Below, one piece after another: positions 19,973-29,874 of a DNA stretch of 50,850 nt. Source of the stretch: Eubacterium ramulus ATCC 29099. Its GTDB lineage: Bacteria; Bacillota; Clostridia; Lachnospirales; Lachnospiraceae. The DNA lies in the NCBI RefSeq assembly GCF_000469345.1, contig NZ_KI271169.1:29517-80366 (forward strand), read 5' to 3'. Both the position numbers and the translations under genes were made by a program. The notes below the pieces were generated by a model, which was given only the letters and a program-made list of their open reading frames with translations, ran no database searches and had not been told where the DNA came from. Position 1 is the first letter of the stretch, and the number at the start of each line of letters is the position of its first letter.

Positions 19973-21253
19973 ATGAAACATCCAGAATTACTGATTCCGG
20001 CCAGCAGCCTGGAAGTATTAAAGACAGCGGTTATGTTTGGTGCAGATGCTGTATACATTGGTGGTGAGGCTTTTGGTCTCAGAGCCAAAGCAAAGAATTT
20101 TTCCATGGAGGAAATCCGGGAAGGAATCGCATTTGCACATGCTCATGATGTAAAAGTATATATTACAGCAAATATTCTTGCTCACAATGGTGATCTGAGC
20201 GGGGTAAGAGCTTATTTTGAAGAATTGAAAGAAATCAGACCGGATGCACTTATTATTTCGGATCCGGGTGTATTTATGATCGCCAGAGAAGTTTGTCCGG
20301 AGATTGATATTCACATCAGTACCCAGGCAAATAATACAAATTACGGAACTTACCAGTTCTGGCATCAGCTTGGCGCACGTCGTGTGGTAACTGCCAGAGA
20401 ACTGTCTATGGCAGAGCTAAAGGAAATCAGGGAGAAAGCACCGGCAGATCTGGAGATGGAGACTTTTATCCATGGCGCAATGTGTATTTCCTATTCCGGT
20501 CGTTGCCTGTTATCCAATTATTTCACTGGCCGTGATGCCAATCGTGGGGCATGTACCCATCCATGCAGATGGAAATATGCGATCGTGGAAGAGACCCGTC
20601 CGGGTGAATATATGCCGGTTTATGAAAATGAGCGTGGTACTTATATTTTTAACTCCAAGGATCTGTGCATGATCGAGCATATTCCTGAGCTCATTGACAG
20701 CGGAATTGACAGTTTCAAGATTGAAGGTCGTATGAAGACCGCTTTATATGTGGCTACCGTAGCCCGTACTTATCGGAAAGCAATTGATGATTATCTGGAG
20801 TCTCCGGAACTTTACCGGGAAAATATGGACTGGTATCTGGATCAGATTTCTAATTGCACATACCGTCAGTTTACAACCGGATTTTTCTTCGGAAAACCGG
20901 ATGAAAGTGCTCAGATTTATGATAATAACACATATGTGAAAGAATACACATATCTGGGCATTATAGGGGAATGCACTGCAGACGGATTATACCGTATCGA
21001 ACAGCGCAATAAATTTTCTGTAGGGGAACAGATTGAAATCATGAAGCCGGATGGCAGAAACATTCCGGTAGTCGTTCGCAGGATCGTGGACGAAGAAGGG
21101 CAGGAGATGCAATCTGCGCCGCATCCGAAGCAGGTTTTATATATTGAACTTGCTGCGGCAGAAAATGGTGCTCTTTCCGGGGCAGATGTTTCGGAGCAGG
21201 ACAACCATGCAGCAGAACTTTATGACATATTGCGTAGGAAAGAGGAGGAATAG
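19973..21253 (+). CDS. U32 family protein, tRNA uridine 5-hydroxylation (TrhP2/YrrO-like)
   Basis: A 426-residue U32 'peptidase' family protein. Signatures are the N-terminal PELLIPASSLEVLKTAVMFGADAVYIGG and the central ETFIHGAMCISYSGRCLLSNYFTGRDANRGACTHPCRW-type block near residues 162-205, given here only as landmarks GAMCISYSGRC and GACTHPCRW. Members next to trmR hydroxylate U34 of tRNA from prephenate-derived chemistry. Length fits YrrO (TrhP2); the shorter partner YrrN is not present here. ATG 19973 is 6 bases after AAGGAG (19961-19966), better than TTG 19970. Confidence 0.88.
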   Translation: MKHPELLIPASSLEVLKTAVMFGADAVYIGGEAFGLRAKAKNFSMEEIREGIAFAHAHDVKVYITANILAHNGDLSGVRAYFEELKEIRPDALIISDPGVFMIAREVCPEIDIHISTQANNTNYGTYQFWHQLGARRVVTARELSMAELKEIREKAPADLEMETFIHGAMCISYSGRCLLSNYFTGRDANRGACTHPCRWKYAIVEETRPGEYMPVYENERGTYIFNSKDLCMIEHIPELIDSGIDSFKIEGRMKTALYVATVARTYRKAIDDYLESPELYRENMDWYLDQISNCTYRQFTTGFFFGKPDESAQIYDNNTYVKEYTYLGIIGECTADGLYRIEQRNKFSVGEQIEIMKPDGRNIPVVVRRIVDEEGQEMQSAPHPKQVLYIELAAAENGALSGADVSEQDNHAAELYDILRRKEEE

Positions 21254-21255
21254 TC

Positions 21256-22311
21256 ATGGCAAAAGATCGTTATGTGGCATATGTCGGTACTTACACACAT
21301 GGAAGCAGTGTGGGAATTCATATTTTTGATGTGGATGCCGAAAAAGGAAAAATGGTAGAACGTAAGGTGGTTCCAATCAACAATCCATCGGATGTGATCG
21401 TATCTACCAGCGGAAAATTTCTTTATTCTATTGCAGATGAAGGTGTACAGTCCTTCCGTATTTTACCGGACGGAGATTTGGAACCGATCAATTCTGTGTG
21501 GACAGGCGGCATGCGAGGATGTTACCTGGAAGTAGATGAACAGGATCGTTACCTGTTTGTGGCAGGCTATCATGACGGACGAATCACCATGATGAACTTA
21601 AATGAAGATGGTTTCATCGGCGAAATTGCAGATGGCATCTTCCATAAAGGGATCGGTGTAAATATTACGGATCGCAGTTCCATGCCACATGTAACCTGCG
21701 TGAAGGTGACACCGGATCAGCAGAGTGTCTGCGCTGTAGACAGTGGATTGGATCAGGTAAAAATTTATCGGATTGACAGAGAACGCAATAAAATGGAATT
21801 GGAAGATATTCTGCGTTGTGAACTGGACAGCGGACCTAAGATGCTTCGTTTCGACCGCCAGCACAAATTTGCGTATGTGTTGTGCGAGATGGATAATGTT
21901 ATTGAAGTATATGAAGTTGGTGCACGGAATGATGATGTTGATCCTTTTAAAATGATTCAGCGTATCAGTACGATTGAACCAGATGAAAAACAGCGTGCGG
22001 CTGCTTCCGGTATTGAATTTTCACCGGATGGTAATCATCTGTTTGTGACGAATGCCGGTATTAATACCGTTATCATCTATGATGTAGATAAAGAAACCGG
22101 AGTGCTTACGCCATTATTCCATTGTAAGACCAGCGGAGATTATCCGAAGGCTGTGGCAGTTATGCCAGATAATAAGCACTTTATTGTACTTAGTCATGAG
22201 ACGGATGAGATTTTTATTTACAATATGAACTATGAGGATTGTTACTTCCTGCAGGACAGCAGACCGATTAAGATCGAACAGCCGAACTGTATTTTTATCC
22301 ATAAACTGTAA
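21256..22311 (+). CDS. Lactonase-family seven-bladed beta-propeller protein (YkgB-like)
   Basis: 351 residues with the 6-phosphogluconolactonase-type beta-propeller pattern: repeated blades with 'VYVGTYT'-like start (YVAYVGTYTHGSSVGIHIFDVD), then VSTSGKFLYSIAD, PHVTCVKVTPDQQSVCAVDSGLDQVKIYRI and GIEFSPDGNHLFVTNAGINTVIIYDV. Some relatives hydrolyse 6-phosphogluconolactone, but many have no tested activity, so the substrate is uncertain. No signal peptide, hence cytoplasmic. It begins two bases after the U32 gene and is the last gene before a bidirectional terminator. Confidence 0.85.
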   Translation: MAKDRYVAYVGTYTHGSSVGIHIFDVDAEKGKMVERKVVPINNPSDVIVSTSGKFLYSIADEGVQSFRILPDGDLEPINSVWTGGMRGCYLEVDEQDRYLFVAGYHDGRITMMNLNEDGFIGEIADGIFHKGIGVNITDRSSMPHVTCVKVTPDQQSVCAVDSGLDQVKIYRIDRERNKMELEDILRCELDSGPKMLRFDRQHKFAYVLCEMDNVIEVYEVGARNDDVDPFKMIQRISTIEPDEKQRAAASGIEFSPDGNHLFVTNAGINTVIIYDVDKETGVLTPLFHCKTSGDYPKAVAVMPDNKHFIVLSHETDEIFIYNMNYEDCYFLQDSRPIKIEQPNCIFIHKL

Positions 22312-22378
22312 TTGATCAGAGTCAGGAAAAATCTGAACACAGAGGTACTAATTACAGAAATATTGAATGAATATAAAA

Positions 22379-22428
22379 ATGACTGTCAATGGAACCTGGA
22401 ACGGGTTTCATATGACAGCCATTTTTTT
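22379..22428 (+). terminator. Bidirectional terminator between the lactonase gene and aroC
   Basis: ATGACTGTCA (22379-22388) pairs with TGACAGCCAT (22413-22422), with an inner GAACC/GGTTTC helix, and is followed by TTTTTTT. On the - strand the same stem is followed by TTTTTATATT. The + strand T-run overlaps the aroC stop codon. Confidence 0.85.
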
Positions 22429-23527
22429 ATTCATAGATTTTCTTTAAATGATCGAGTTTTGCTGTAGTATTGCGGAGCATCAGGTCAAGAATGGTGATAG
22501 CTGCCATAGCTTCTACCACAACGACTGCTCTTGGTACAACGACCGGATCGTGGCGCCCACGGATGTTAATGTCTACGGCTTCGCCATCAGCATTTACGGT
22601 ATGTTGTAACTGCGCAATGGATGGAGTAGGTTTGACAGCGGCACGGAAAACAATAGGGGATCCATCACTGATGCCGCCTAAGATACCGCCGGCATGATTC
22701 GTCGCTTTCGTCAGCGGAGCGTTTTCCTGAGGAACAAAGGAATCATTATTTTCAGATCCACGTGCAGTGGCAGCGGCAAATCCATCTCCGATTTCAAAGC
22801 CTTTGACAGCACCGATGGAAAAGATTGCTTTCGCCAGACTGGCATCCAGTTTGTCAAAAACCGGATCACCGATGCCGGCAGGAACCCCTGTGATCACACA
22901 TTCAATAATACCACCGGAGGAATCTTGTTGTGCAATGCAGCAATCCAGAAAAGTCTGAGCCTCTTTTGCAGCATGAGCATCTGGCATAGCAACCGGATTC
23001 TGACTGATCTGTGTGGCATCAAAATGGCAGGGATCAATGGTTACCGGTCCGATAGATTTGGTATAAGTAAGGATAGAAATACCCATTTCCTTTAAAAGTT
23101 TTGCTGCGATGGCACCTGCAGCGACACGACCAATGGTTTCACGGGCAGAGGAACGTCCACCGCCGCGGTAATCCCGGAAGCCGTATTTGGCATCAAAACA
23201 GTAATCTGCATGTCCCGGACGGTAACAGCGGGCAATATCACTGTAGTCTTTGGAATGTTGATTTTCATTTCGTACGATCATGGAAATCGGTGTTCCTGTG
23301 GTATGTCCTTCAAAGACACCAGAAAGAATTTCAACCCGGTCTGCTTCGGTCCGTGGGGTTGTATATTTGGACTGCCCTGGTTTTCTGCGGTTTAAGTAAA
23401 TCTGGATATCCTCTTCAGACAGTGGGAGACCACTGGGGCAGCCGTCCACAACGACACCGACGCCTTTGCCATGGGATTCTCCCCAGGTTGTGATCTGAAA
23501 AATAGTTCCTGTATTTGAACCAGCCAT
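22427..23527 (-). CDS. aroC: Chorismate synthase
   Basis: 366 residues; converts 5-enolpyruvylshikimate-3-phosphate to chorismate using reduced FMN, the last common step to aromatic amino acids. Family motifs are GESHGKGVGVVVDGCP near residue 17, GHADYCFDAKYGFRDYRGGGRSSARET near 110 (landmarks GHADYCF and RGGGRSSARE) and NHAGGILGGISDGSPI near 270. It stands alone on the - strand, convergent with the lactonase gene and divergent from tgt, with no other shikimate genes in view. The start follows GGAGG (reverse of CCTCC, 23534-23538). Confidence 0.96.
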   Translation of the reverse strand: MAGSNTGTIFQITTWGESHGKGVGVVVDGCPSGLPLSEEDIQIYLNRRKPGQSKYTTPRTEADRVEILSGVFEGHTTGTPISMIVRNENQHSKDYSDIARCYRPGHADYCFDAKYGFRDYRGGGRSSARETIGRVAAGAIAAKLLKEMGISILTYTKSIGPVTIDPCHFDATQISQNPVAMPDAHAAKEAQTFLDCCIAQQDSSGGIIECVITGVPAGIGDPVFDKLDASLAKAIFSIGAVKGFEIGDGFAAATARGSENNDSFVPQENAPLTKATNHAGGILGGISDGSPIVFRAAVKPTPSIAQLQHTVNADGEAVDINIRGRHDPVVVPRAVVVVEAMAAITILDLMLRNTTAKLDHLKKIYE

Positions 23528-23606
23528 AATGTTTCCTCCCTCGATAACTCTATGTAGTACGGTTTGCCCGTTTGATAACCGGGCAGACGTTATGCGTGAA
23601 CTGTAA

Positions 23607-23643
23607 AAGTGTTTTTGACACTTATCTTATTATATGATAAAGT
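23607..23643 (+). promoter_or_regulatory. Promoter of tgt with an overlapping inverted repeat
   Basis: TTGACA (23615-23620), 17-bp spacer, TAAAGT (23638-23643). The perfect inverted repeat AAGTGT-N5-ACACTT (23607-23623) covers the -35 box and could be an operator. I find no preQ1 riboswitch-like aptamer before tgt. Confidence 0.55.
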
Positions 23644-23679
23644 TATAAACAGTGCAATGAAAAAGGAAAGGAACATTTT

Positions 23680-24810
23680 ATGTATAAATTATTGAAAAAA
23701 GATGGACGCGCGAAGCGTGCCGAAGTGACAACGGTGCATGGAACCATCCAGACACCGGTATTTATGAATGTCGGAACCGCAGCAGCAATCAAAGGTGCGG
23801 TATCCACAGATGATCTGCAGCAGATCAAGACACAGGTAGAGTTATCCAATACATACCATCTGCATGTACGTCCGGGTGACAAATTGATCAAAGAACTGGG
23901 TGGTTTGCATAAGTTTATGGTATGGGACAAGCCGATCCTGACAGATTCCGGTGGTTTCCAGGTTTTTTCTCTGGCAGGATTACGGAAAATCAAAGAAGAG
24001 GGTGTGCAGTTTCATTCTCATGTAGACGGACGTAAAATCTTTATGGGACCGGAAGAAAGTATGCAGATTCAGTCCAATCTCGGTTCTACTATTGCTATGG
24101 CATTTGATGAATGTCCGCCTGCCCTGGCTGATAGAAATTATGTGCAGCCATCCGTAGACCGTACGACACGCTGGTTGGAACGCTGCAAGAAAGAAATGCA
24201 GCGGTTGAACAGTCTGGAGGATACGATCAATAAGAATCAGATGCTCTTTGGTATTAATCAAGGTGCGATTTTTGATGATATCCGTATCGACCATGCAAAA
24301 CGTATCAGCGAGATGGATCTGGATGGTTATGCTGTGGGCGGGCTGGCTGTTGGTGAAAGTCATGAGGAAATGTATCACATTCTGGATGTGACCGTTCCAC
24401 ATCTTCCGGAGGACAAACCAACCTATCTGATGGGAGTAGGAACACCGGCGAATATTCTGGAAGCGGTAGACCGGGGTGTGGATTTCTTCGATTGCGTTTA
24501 TCCAAGCCGGAATGGTCGTCATGGACATGTTTATACCAATTTTTGCAAATTGAATTTGTTCAACCAGAAGTTTGAACGGGATATGCGTCCGATTGAAGTG
24601 GGATGTCAGTGTCCGGCCTGCCGTACGTACAGTAGAGCTTACATCCGTCATCTGTTGAAGGCAAAAGAAATGCTCGGTATGCGTCTGTGCGTACTGCACA
24701 ATCTGTATTTCTATAATACGATGATGGAAGAAATCCGTGATGCCATCGATATGGGCAATTATCAGAATTATAAGGCTGAGAAACTGTATCGCATGGAGCA
24801 TGGAGAGTAA
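23680..24810 (+). CDS. tgt: Queuine tRNA-ribosyltransferase (tRNA-guanine transglycosylase)
   Basis: 376 residues; exchanges guanine 34 in GUN-anticodon tRNAs for a queuosine precursor. DSGGFQVFSL holds the first catalytic Asp near residue 89, GGLAVGE near 222 binds substrate, FFDCVYPSRNGRHG near 267 holds the nucleophilic Asp, and the zinc site is C-x-C-x2-C with a distal His (CQCPACRTY ... LCVLHN). No queuosine synthesis genes are nearby, so the precursor may be salvaged. Start ATG 23680 with AAGGAAAGG upstream. yajC follows after its own promoter. Confidence 0.97.
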   Translation: MYKLLKKDGRAKRAEVTTVHGTIQTPVFMNVGTAAAIKGAVSTDDLQQIKTQVELSNTYHLHVRPGDKLIKELGGLHKFMVWDKPILTDSGGFQVFSLAGLRKIKEEGVQFHSHVDGRKIFMGPEESMQIQSNLGSTIAMAFDECPPALADRNYVQPSVDRTTRWLERCKKEMQRLNSLEDTINKNQMLFGINQGAIFDDIRIDHAKRISEMDLDGYAVGGLAVGESHEEMYHILDVTVPHLPEDKPTYLMGVGTPANILEAVDRGVDFFDCVYPSRNGRHGHVYTNFCKLNLFNQKFERDMRPIEVGCQCPACRTYSRAYIRHLLKAKEMLGMRLCVLHNLYFYNTMMEEIRDAIDMGNYQNYKAEKLYRMEHGE

Positions 24811-24892
24811 ATAAGTTTCCTCATGCGAGCATGATCATTAACTGAATCTATGTGATGAGTGAACTGAAAAAATAAAAAATATGCAAAATGGC

Positions 24893-24922
24893 TTGAACAA
24901 AAGTTGTATTTTGTGTAAAATA
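24893..24922 (+). promoter_or_regulatory. Probable promoter of yajC
   Basis: TTGAAC (24893-24898), 18-bp spacer, TAAAAT (24917-24922), about 33 bases before the yajC start. Confidence 0.55.
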
Positions 24923-24954
24923 CTAAATAGTATCGAAAAATAGGAGGAATTCAC

Positions 24955-25266
24955 ATGAACGTATTATCATCCGGAGCAGGAATGGGTATGATGGGAACAA
25001 TTATCTGGATTGCAGTTTTGCTTGTATTCATATTTGTTTTTATGCTGAGACCACAGAAAAAGGAACAGGCAAGAAGAAATGAAATGATGGCTAAAATGGC
25101 AGTTGGCGATACTGTTCTTACTAGCAGCGGTTTCTATGGTACACTGATCGATATCACTGACGATACTGTTATCGTAGAGTTCGGCAACAATAAAAACTGC
25201 CGTATTCCAATGCAGCGCGCTGCAATCGCACAGATTGAAAAAGCTGATGACGCAGTAGAAGAGTAA
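24955..25266 (+). CDS. yajC: Preprotein translocase subunit YajC
   Basis: 103 residues: one N-terminal membrane helix (about residues 10-30) followed by FMLRPQKKEQARRNEMMAKM and the cytoplasmic GDTVLTSSGFYGTLIDI motif that defines the family. YajC associates with SecDF and the Sec translocon. tgt-yajC is a common neighbour pair. AGGAGG precedes ATG 24955; a terminator follows. Confidence 0.94.
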   Translation: MNVLSSGAGMGMMGTIIWIAVLLVFIFVFMLRPQKKEQARRNEMMAKMAVGDTVLTSSGFYGTLIDITDDTVIVEFGNNKNCRIPMQRAAIAQIEKADDAVEE

Positions 25267-25289
25267 ACTGAAAAGAGTAAAGATCAGAC

Positions 25290-25340
25290 AAAGGAGGGCG
25301 GGGCATGGATATCAATTGATATCACTGCCCTTCTTTTGTA
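25290..25340 (+). terminator. Nested hairpin terminator/attenuator between yajC and leuB
   Basis: AAAGGAGGGC (25290-25299) pairs with GCCCTTCTTT (25327-25336), one G-U pair, enclosing the 16-bp palindrome GATATCAATTGATATC (25307-25322). A T-rich tail (TTCTTTTGTAT) follows. leuB starts only 26 bases later, with no space for an ordinary promoter after it. Confidence 0.75.
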
Positions 25341-25365
25341 TATTGTTTGTGAGAGGAGAAAGAAA

Positions 25366-26466
25366 ATGAAATACCAGGTTGGAGTTATTGCCGGAGACGG
25401 TATTGGACCTGAGGTTGTAGCCGAGGCACAGAAAGTATTAAACTGTGTGGCTGACAAATTCGGACATGAATTTGGGTATGAGGACATTTTAATGGGAGGA
25501 TGTTCCATTGACGCGACCGGTGAGCCGCTGACTGACCATGCTATTGAGCAGGCATTGCATTCTGATGCGGTTTTAATGGGCTCTATTGGTGGAAACACAA
25601 GCACTTCCCCATGGTACAAACTTCCGCCGGAGAAACGTCCGGAAGCAGGCTTACTGAAATTACGTAAGTCATTGAATTTATTTGCAAACTTAAGACCGGC
25701 ATATCTTTATGAAGAATTAAAAGAGGCATGTCCGTTGCGCGATGATATCATCGGCACAGGTTTTGATATGATGATCATGCGTGAGCTGACCGGAGGACTC
25801 TATTTCGGAGCCCGCAAGACCAGTGAGGTAGATGGTGTAGTGACAGCGGTAGATACCCTTACATATACTGAGAATGAGATTCGCAGAATCGCCATCAAAG
25901 GTTTTGATATTGCCATGAAACGCCGTAAAAAAGTAACAAGTGTTGACAAGGCAAATGTACTGGATTCTTCCAGACTTTGGAGAAAAATCGTAGAAGAAGT
26001 AGCGAAGGATTATCCGGAAGTTACTTATGAACATATGTTAGTAGACAACTGTGCAATGCAGCTGGTAAAAGATCCGAAACAGTTTGATGTTATTCTGACA
26101 GAGAACATGTTCGGGGACATCCTTTCCGACGAGGCAAGTATGGTAACCGGTTCTATCGGTATGCTTTCCAGTGCAAGCTTGAATGATACAAAATTCGGTC
26201 TGTATGAGCCGAGCGGCGGATCCGCCCCGGATATCGCAGGACAGGGCATTGCAAATCCGATTGCGACTATTTTATCCGCAGCAATGATGCTTCGTTATTC
26301 TTTTGATCTGGATAAAGAAGCAGATGCAGTGGAAAATGCGGTAAAACAGGTATTAAAAGACGGATATCGTACGATTGATATCATGCCGCAGGAAGAGGAT
26401 AAGAAATCTGCCGTAGAACAGGTTGGTACAAGTCAGATGGGCGACTTGATCTGCGAGAGAATATAA
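25366..26466 (+). CDS. leuB: 3-Isopropylmalate dehydrogenase
   Basis: 366 residues; oxidises and decarboxylates 3-isopropylmalate in leucine synthesis, using NAD. GDGIGPEVVAEAQKVL is at the N-terminus, LRKSLNLFANLRPAYL near residue 95, MIMRELTGGLYFG near 135 and the metal-binding DILSDEASMVTGSIGML near 245. I choose ATG 25366 (MKYQVGVIAGDG) after GAGAGGAG; the in-frame ATG 25336 lies in the terminator tail. leuA, leuC and leuD are not in the window; ilvD and ilvB follow, forming a branched-chain amino acid operon. Confidence 0.95.
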   Translation: MKYQVGVIAGDGIGPEVVAEAQKVLNCVADKFGHEFGYEDILMGGCSIDATGEPLTDHAIEQALHSDAVLMGSIGGNTSTSPWYKLPPEKRPEAGLLKLRKSLNLFANLRPAYLYEELKEACPLRDDIIGTGFDMMIMRELTGGLYFGARKTSEVDGVVTAVDTLTYTENEIRRIAIKGFDIAMKRRKKVTSVDKANVLDSSRLWRKIVEEVAKDYPEVTYEHMLVDNCAMQLVKDPKQFDVILTENMFGDILSDEASMVTGSIGMLSSASLNDTKFGLYEPSGGSAPDIAGQGIANPIATILSAAMMLRYSFDLDKEADAVENAVKQVLKDGYRTIDIMPQEEDKKSAVEQVGTSQMGDLICERI

Positions 26467-26484
26467 AAAGGAGTATGTAAAAAA

Positions 26485-28152
26485 ATGAGAAGTGACAATG
26501 TTACAAAAGGGATGCAGCAGGCACCTCACAGATCTTTATTCAATGCACTTGGTTATACCAAGGAAGAGTTAGACAGACCATTAGTAGGTATTGTAAGCTC
26601 CTACAATGAGATTGTACCAGGTCATATGAATCTGGATAAAATCGTAGAAGCTGTAAAAATGGGTGTCGCAATGGCGGGTGGTACACCGATTGTCTTCCCG
26701 GCTATTGCAGTATGTGATGGTATCGCCATGGGTCATACAGGAATGAAATATTCTCTGGTAACCCGTGATCTGATCGCAGATTCCACAGAGTGTATGGCAA
26801 TGGCACATCAGTTTGATGCACTGGTTATGGTTCCGAACTGCGATAAAAACGTGCCGGGACTTCTGATGGCAGCAGCAAGACTGAATATCCCAACCGTATT
26901 CGTAAGTGGCGGTCCGATGCTGGCCGGTCATATTCATGGTAAAAAAAGAAGTCTTTCTTCCATGTTTGAGGCAGTCGGTTCTTACGCAGCAGGTACTATG
27001 ACAGAAGACGAAGTAAGAGAGTATGAAGAAAAAGTATGCCCGACCTGTGGTTCTTGTTCCGGTATGTACACAGCAAACTCTATGAACTGCCTGACCGAAG
27101 CAATCGGTATGGGACTTCCGGGAAACGGAACTATCCCGGCAGTATATTCTGAGAGAATTAAACTTGCAAAACATGCAGGTATGGCAGTTATGGAACTGTT
27201 AAAGAGAGATATCCGTCCGCGTGATATTATGACAAAAGCAGCATTTATGAATGCATTAACTATGGATATGGCACTTGGATGTTCCACGAACTCCATGCTT
27301 CATCTCCCGGCAATTGCACATGAGGCCGGTGTAGATATTGATCTTGATATTGCAAATGCACTGAGTGAGAAGACACCAAATCTCTGCCACCTTGCACCGG
27401 CAGGTCCAACTTACATGGAGGACTTAAACGAGGCAGGCGGTGTGTCCGCAGTTATGTCTGAGTTAAACAAAATCGGTCTGCTGGATACAAGCTGTATGAC
27501 AGTCACAGGAAAGACAATCGCTGAAAATATTCAGGGTGTTGTAAATAAGAATCCGGAAGTTATCCGTCCGGTTGAAAATCCGTACAGTAAGACAGGCGGA
27601 ATTGCTGTACTGAAAGGTAACCTTGCACCGGATTCCGCAGTTGTAAAACGTTCCGCAGTTGTACCGGAAATGATGGTACATGAAGGACCGGCACGCGTAT
27701 TTGATTGTGAGGAAGATGCAATTGCAGCAATCAAAGGCGGAAAGATCGTGGAAGGCGACGTGGTTGTTATCCGTTATGAGGGACCGAAAGGTGGTCCGGG
27801 TATGCGTGAGATGCTGAATCCGACATCTGCGATCGCAGGTATGGGTCTTGGTTCTTCCGTAGCTCTGATCACAGACGGACGTTTCTCCGGAGCATCCAGA
27901 GGAGCTTCTATCGGACATGTATCACCGGAAGCAGCAGTCGGCGGTCCGATTGCGTTCGTAGAGGAAGGCGATATTATCAAGATCAACATTCCGGAGAATA
28001 CGTTGAATGTAGATATTACTGACGAAGAAATGGAAGCAAGAAAAGCAAAATGGCAGCCGCGTGAGCCAAAGATCACAACAGGATATCTGGCACGTTACGC
28101 TTCCATGGTTACATCTGGAAATACAGGTGCTATTCTGAAGACAAGTAAATAA
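26485..28152 (+). CDS. ilvD: Dihydroxy-acid dehydratase
   Basis: 555 residues; dehydrates 2,3-dihydroxy acids to the 2-keto acids leading to valine and isoleucine. Iron-sulfur cluster cysteines are in PNCDKNVPG near residue 120 and [18 protein letters not shown] near 185; the C-terminal [19 protein letters not shown] block is typical. It starts 18 bases after leuB and ends 42 bases before ilvB, so one transcript is likely. Codon use is that of a well-expressed gene. Confidence 0.97.
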   Translation: MRSDNVTKGMQQAPHRSLFNALGYTKEELDRPLVGIVSSYNEIVPGHMNLDKIVEAVKMGVAMAGGTPIVFPAIAVCDGIAMGHTGMKYSLVTRDLIADSTECMAMAHQFDALVMVPNCDKNVPGLLMAAARLNIPTVFVSGGPMLAGHIHGKKRSLSSMFEAVGSYAAGTMTEDEVREYEEKVCPTCGSCSGMYTANSMNCLTEAIGMGLPGNGTIPAVYSERIKLAKHAGMAVMELLKRDIRPRDIMTKAAFMNALTMDMALGCSTNSMLHLPAIAHEAGVDIDLDIANALSEKTPNLCHLAPAGPTYMEDLNEAGGVSAVMSELNKIGLLDTSCMTVTGKTIAENIQGVVNKNPEVIRPVENPYSKTGGIAVLKGNLAPDSAVVKRSAVVPEMMVHEGPARVFDCEEDAIAAIKGGKIVEGDVVVIRYEGPKGGPGMREMLNPTSAIAGMGLGSSVALITDGRFSGASRGASIGHVSPEAAVGGPIAFVEEGDIIKINIPENTLNVDITDEEMEARKAKWQPREPKITTGYLARYASMVTSGNTGAILKTSK

Positions 28153-28194
28153 GATCAGAAGTTAAGATTAGATAGAAAAGAGGAACAAAAGCAT

Positions 28195-29874
28195 ATGCAG
28201 TTGACAGGATCACAGGTTGTTATCGAATGCTTAAAAGAGCAGGGCGTGGATACCGTGTTCGGTTATCCGGGCGGAGCAATTTTAAACGTTTACGATGAAC
28301 TATACAAACATAGCGATGAAATTCACCATGTGCTTACGTCCCATGAACAGGGAGCTTCCCATGCTGCGGATGGATATGCCCGTTCCACCGGTAAAGTCGG
28401 TGTGTGTCTGGCTACTTCCGGACCGGGTGCAACAAATCTGGTAACCGGTATCGCAACCGCATACATGGATTCTGTTCCAATGGTGGCTATTACCTGTAAT
28501 GTAGGTGTGCCATTGCTTGGAAAGGACAGTTTTCAGGAGATTGATATCGCAGGTATCACGACACCGATCACAAAGCATAATTTTATTGTAAAAGATATTA
28601 ACAAACTTGCTGATGTGATCCGCCGTGCATTTCGGATTGCCCAGACCGGGCGTCCGGGACCTGTGCTGGTAGATATTCCAAAGGATGTTACTGCAGCCAC
28701 AACGGAATTTGAATTTCAGCAGATTCCACCGGTTGCACGCAAGATCGATAAAATGACTGAAGCTGATCTGGAGCGGGCAGCAGCCATGATCCGTGATGCG
28801 AAAAAACCGTATATCTTTGTAGGAGGCGGTACAGTTATTTCCGGAGCAAGTGAAGAACTTGCAAAATTTGCAGAGAGAGTGGATGCACCGGTATGTGATT
28901 CCCTGATGGGAAAAGGGGCATTTGACGGAACCAATGACCGATACAGCGGAATGCTCGGAATGCATGGTACAAAAGCTTCCAACTATGGTGTAAGCGAATG
29001 CGATCTGTTGATCGCCGTTGGTGTCCGTTTCAGTGACCGTGTCATTGGTGATGCAAAACGATTTGCGAGCAATGCGAAGATTCTGCAGTTTGATGTGGAT
29101 CCGGCGGAGATCAACAAAAATATCCAGACGGATGCCAGTGTGATCGGAGATATCAAGGAAATCCTGAAACGTGTGAACCATCTGTTAGAACAGCAGGAGC
29201 ACACAGAATGGATGCAGCATATTAGTGAATTTAAGGAAAAATATCCGTTAACCTACAAAAAAGAAGGATTATCCGGACCGTTTGTTATGGAGGAAATTTA
29301 TCGCCAGACAAAGGGTGATGCTATCATTGTTACAGAAGTGGGACAGCACCAGATGTGGGCGGCGCAGTATTATAAGTATTCGAAACCGCGTACATTACTG
29401 ACCTCCGGCGGCCTTGGTACCATGGGATATGGTCTTGGTGCAGCAATCGGCGCACAGGTTGCAAATCCGGAAAAACAGGTCATCAATATTGCCGGAGACG
29501 GATGTTTTCGTATGAATATGAATGAGATTGCGACAGCAGTCCGTCAGCAGCTGCCACTGATCCAGATCGTGATCAATAATCAGGTGCTTGGCATGGTACA
29601 TCAGTGGCAGGGATTATTTTATGAGAAACGTTATTCCAATACGATCTTAAATGATGGTGTGGATTTCGTAAAACTTGCTGAGGCTATGGGAGCCACAGGC
29701 ATGCGTGCAACGTCACAGGAAGCGTTTGCTGAAGAACTGGCAAAAGCACTGGAAATGAAGACACCGGTACTTATCGATTGTATCATTGACAGTGATGATA
29801 ATGTCTGGCCAATGGTAGCACCCGGTGCACCGATCAGCGAAGCATTTGATGAGTCTGATCTGAGGAACAGATAA
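28195..29874 (+). CDS. ilvB: Acetolactate synthase large subunit
   Basis: 559 residues; thiamine-diphosphate and FAD enzyme condensing pyruvate to acetolactate. The catalytic Glu is in SHEQGASHAADGYARS near residue 50, the FAD region follows, and the ThDP/Mg motif is GDGCFRMNMNEIATAVRQQ ending in INNQ near residue 425-460. No ilvN small subunit follows; the gene is followed directly by an interspersed repeat whose left end starts at the base after the stop codon. Confidence 0.95.
   Translation: MQLTGSQVVIECLKEQGVDTVFGYPGGAILNVYDELYKHSDEIHHVLTSHEQGASHAADGYARSTGKVGVCLATSGPGATNLVTGIATAYMDSVPMVAITCNVGVPLLGKDSFQEIDIAGITTPITKHNFIVKDINKLADVIRRAFRIAQTGRPGPVLVDIPKDVTAATTEFEFQQIPPVARKIDKMTEADLERAAAMIRDAKKPYIFVGGGTVISGASEELAKFAERVDAPVCDSLMGKGAFDGTNDRYSGMLGMHGTKASNYGVSECDLLIAVGVRFSDRVIGDAKRFASNAKILQFDVDPAEINKNIQTDASVIGDIKEILKRVNHLLEQQEHTEWMQHISEFKEKYPLTYKKEGLSGPFVMEEIYRQTKGDAIIVTEVGQHQMWAAQYYKYSKPRTLLTSGGLGTMGYGLGAAIGAQVANPEKQVINIAGDGCFRMNMNEIATAVRQQLPLIQIVINNQVLGMVHQWQGLFYEKRYSNTILNDGVDFVKLAEAMGATGMRATSQEAFAEELAKALEMKTPVLIDCIIDSDDNVWPMVAPGAPISEAFDESDLRNR

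Noticed and set aside
28300-29181. 293-codon - strand frame inside ilvB, and similar long antisense frames inside tgt, rnjA and hsp genes
   Set aside because: They mirror the codon pattern of the sense gene, with Cys/His/Ile-rich random composition and no ribosome sites.
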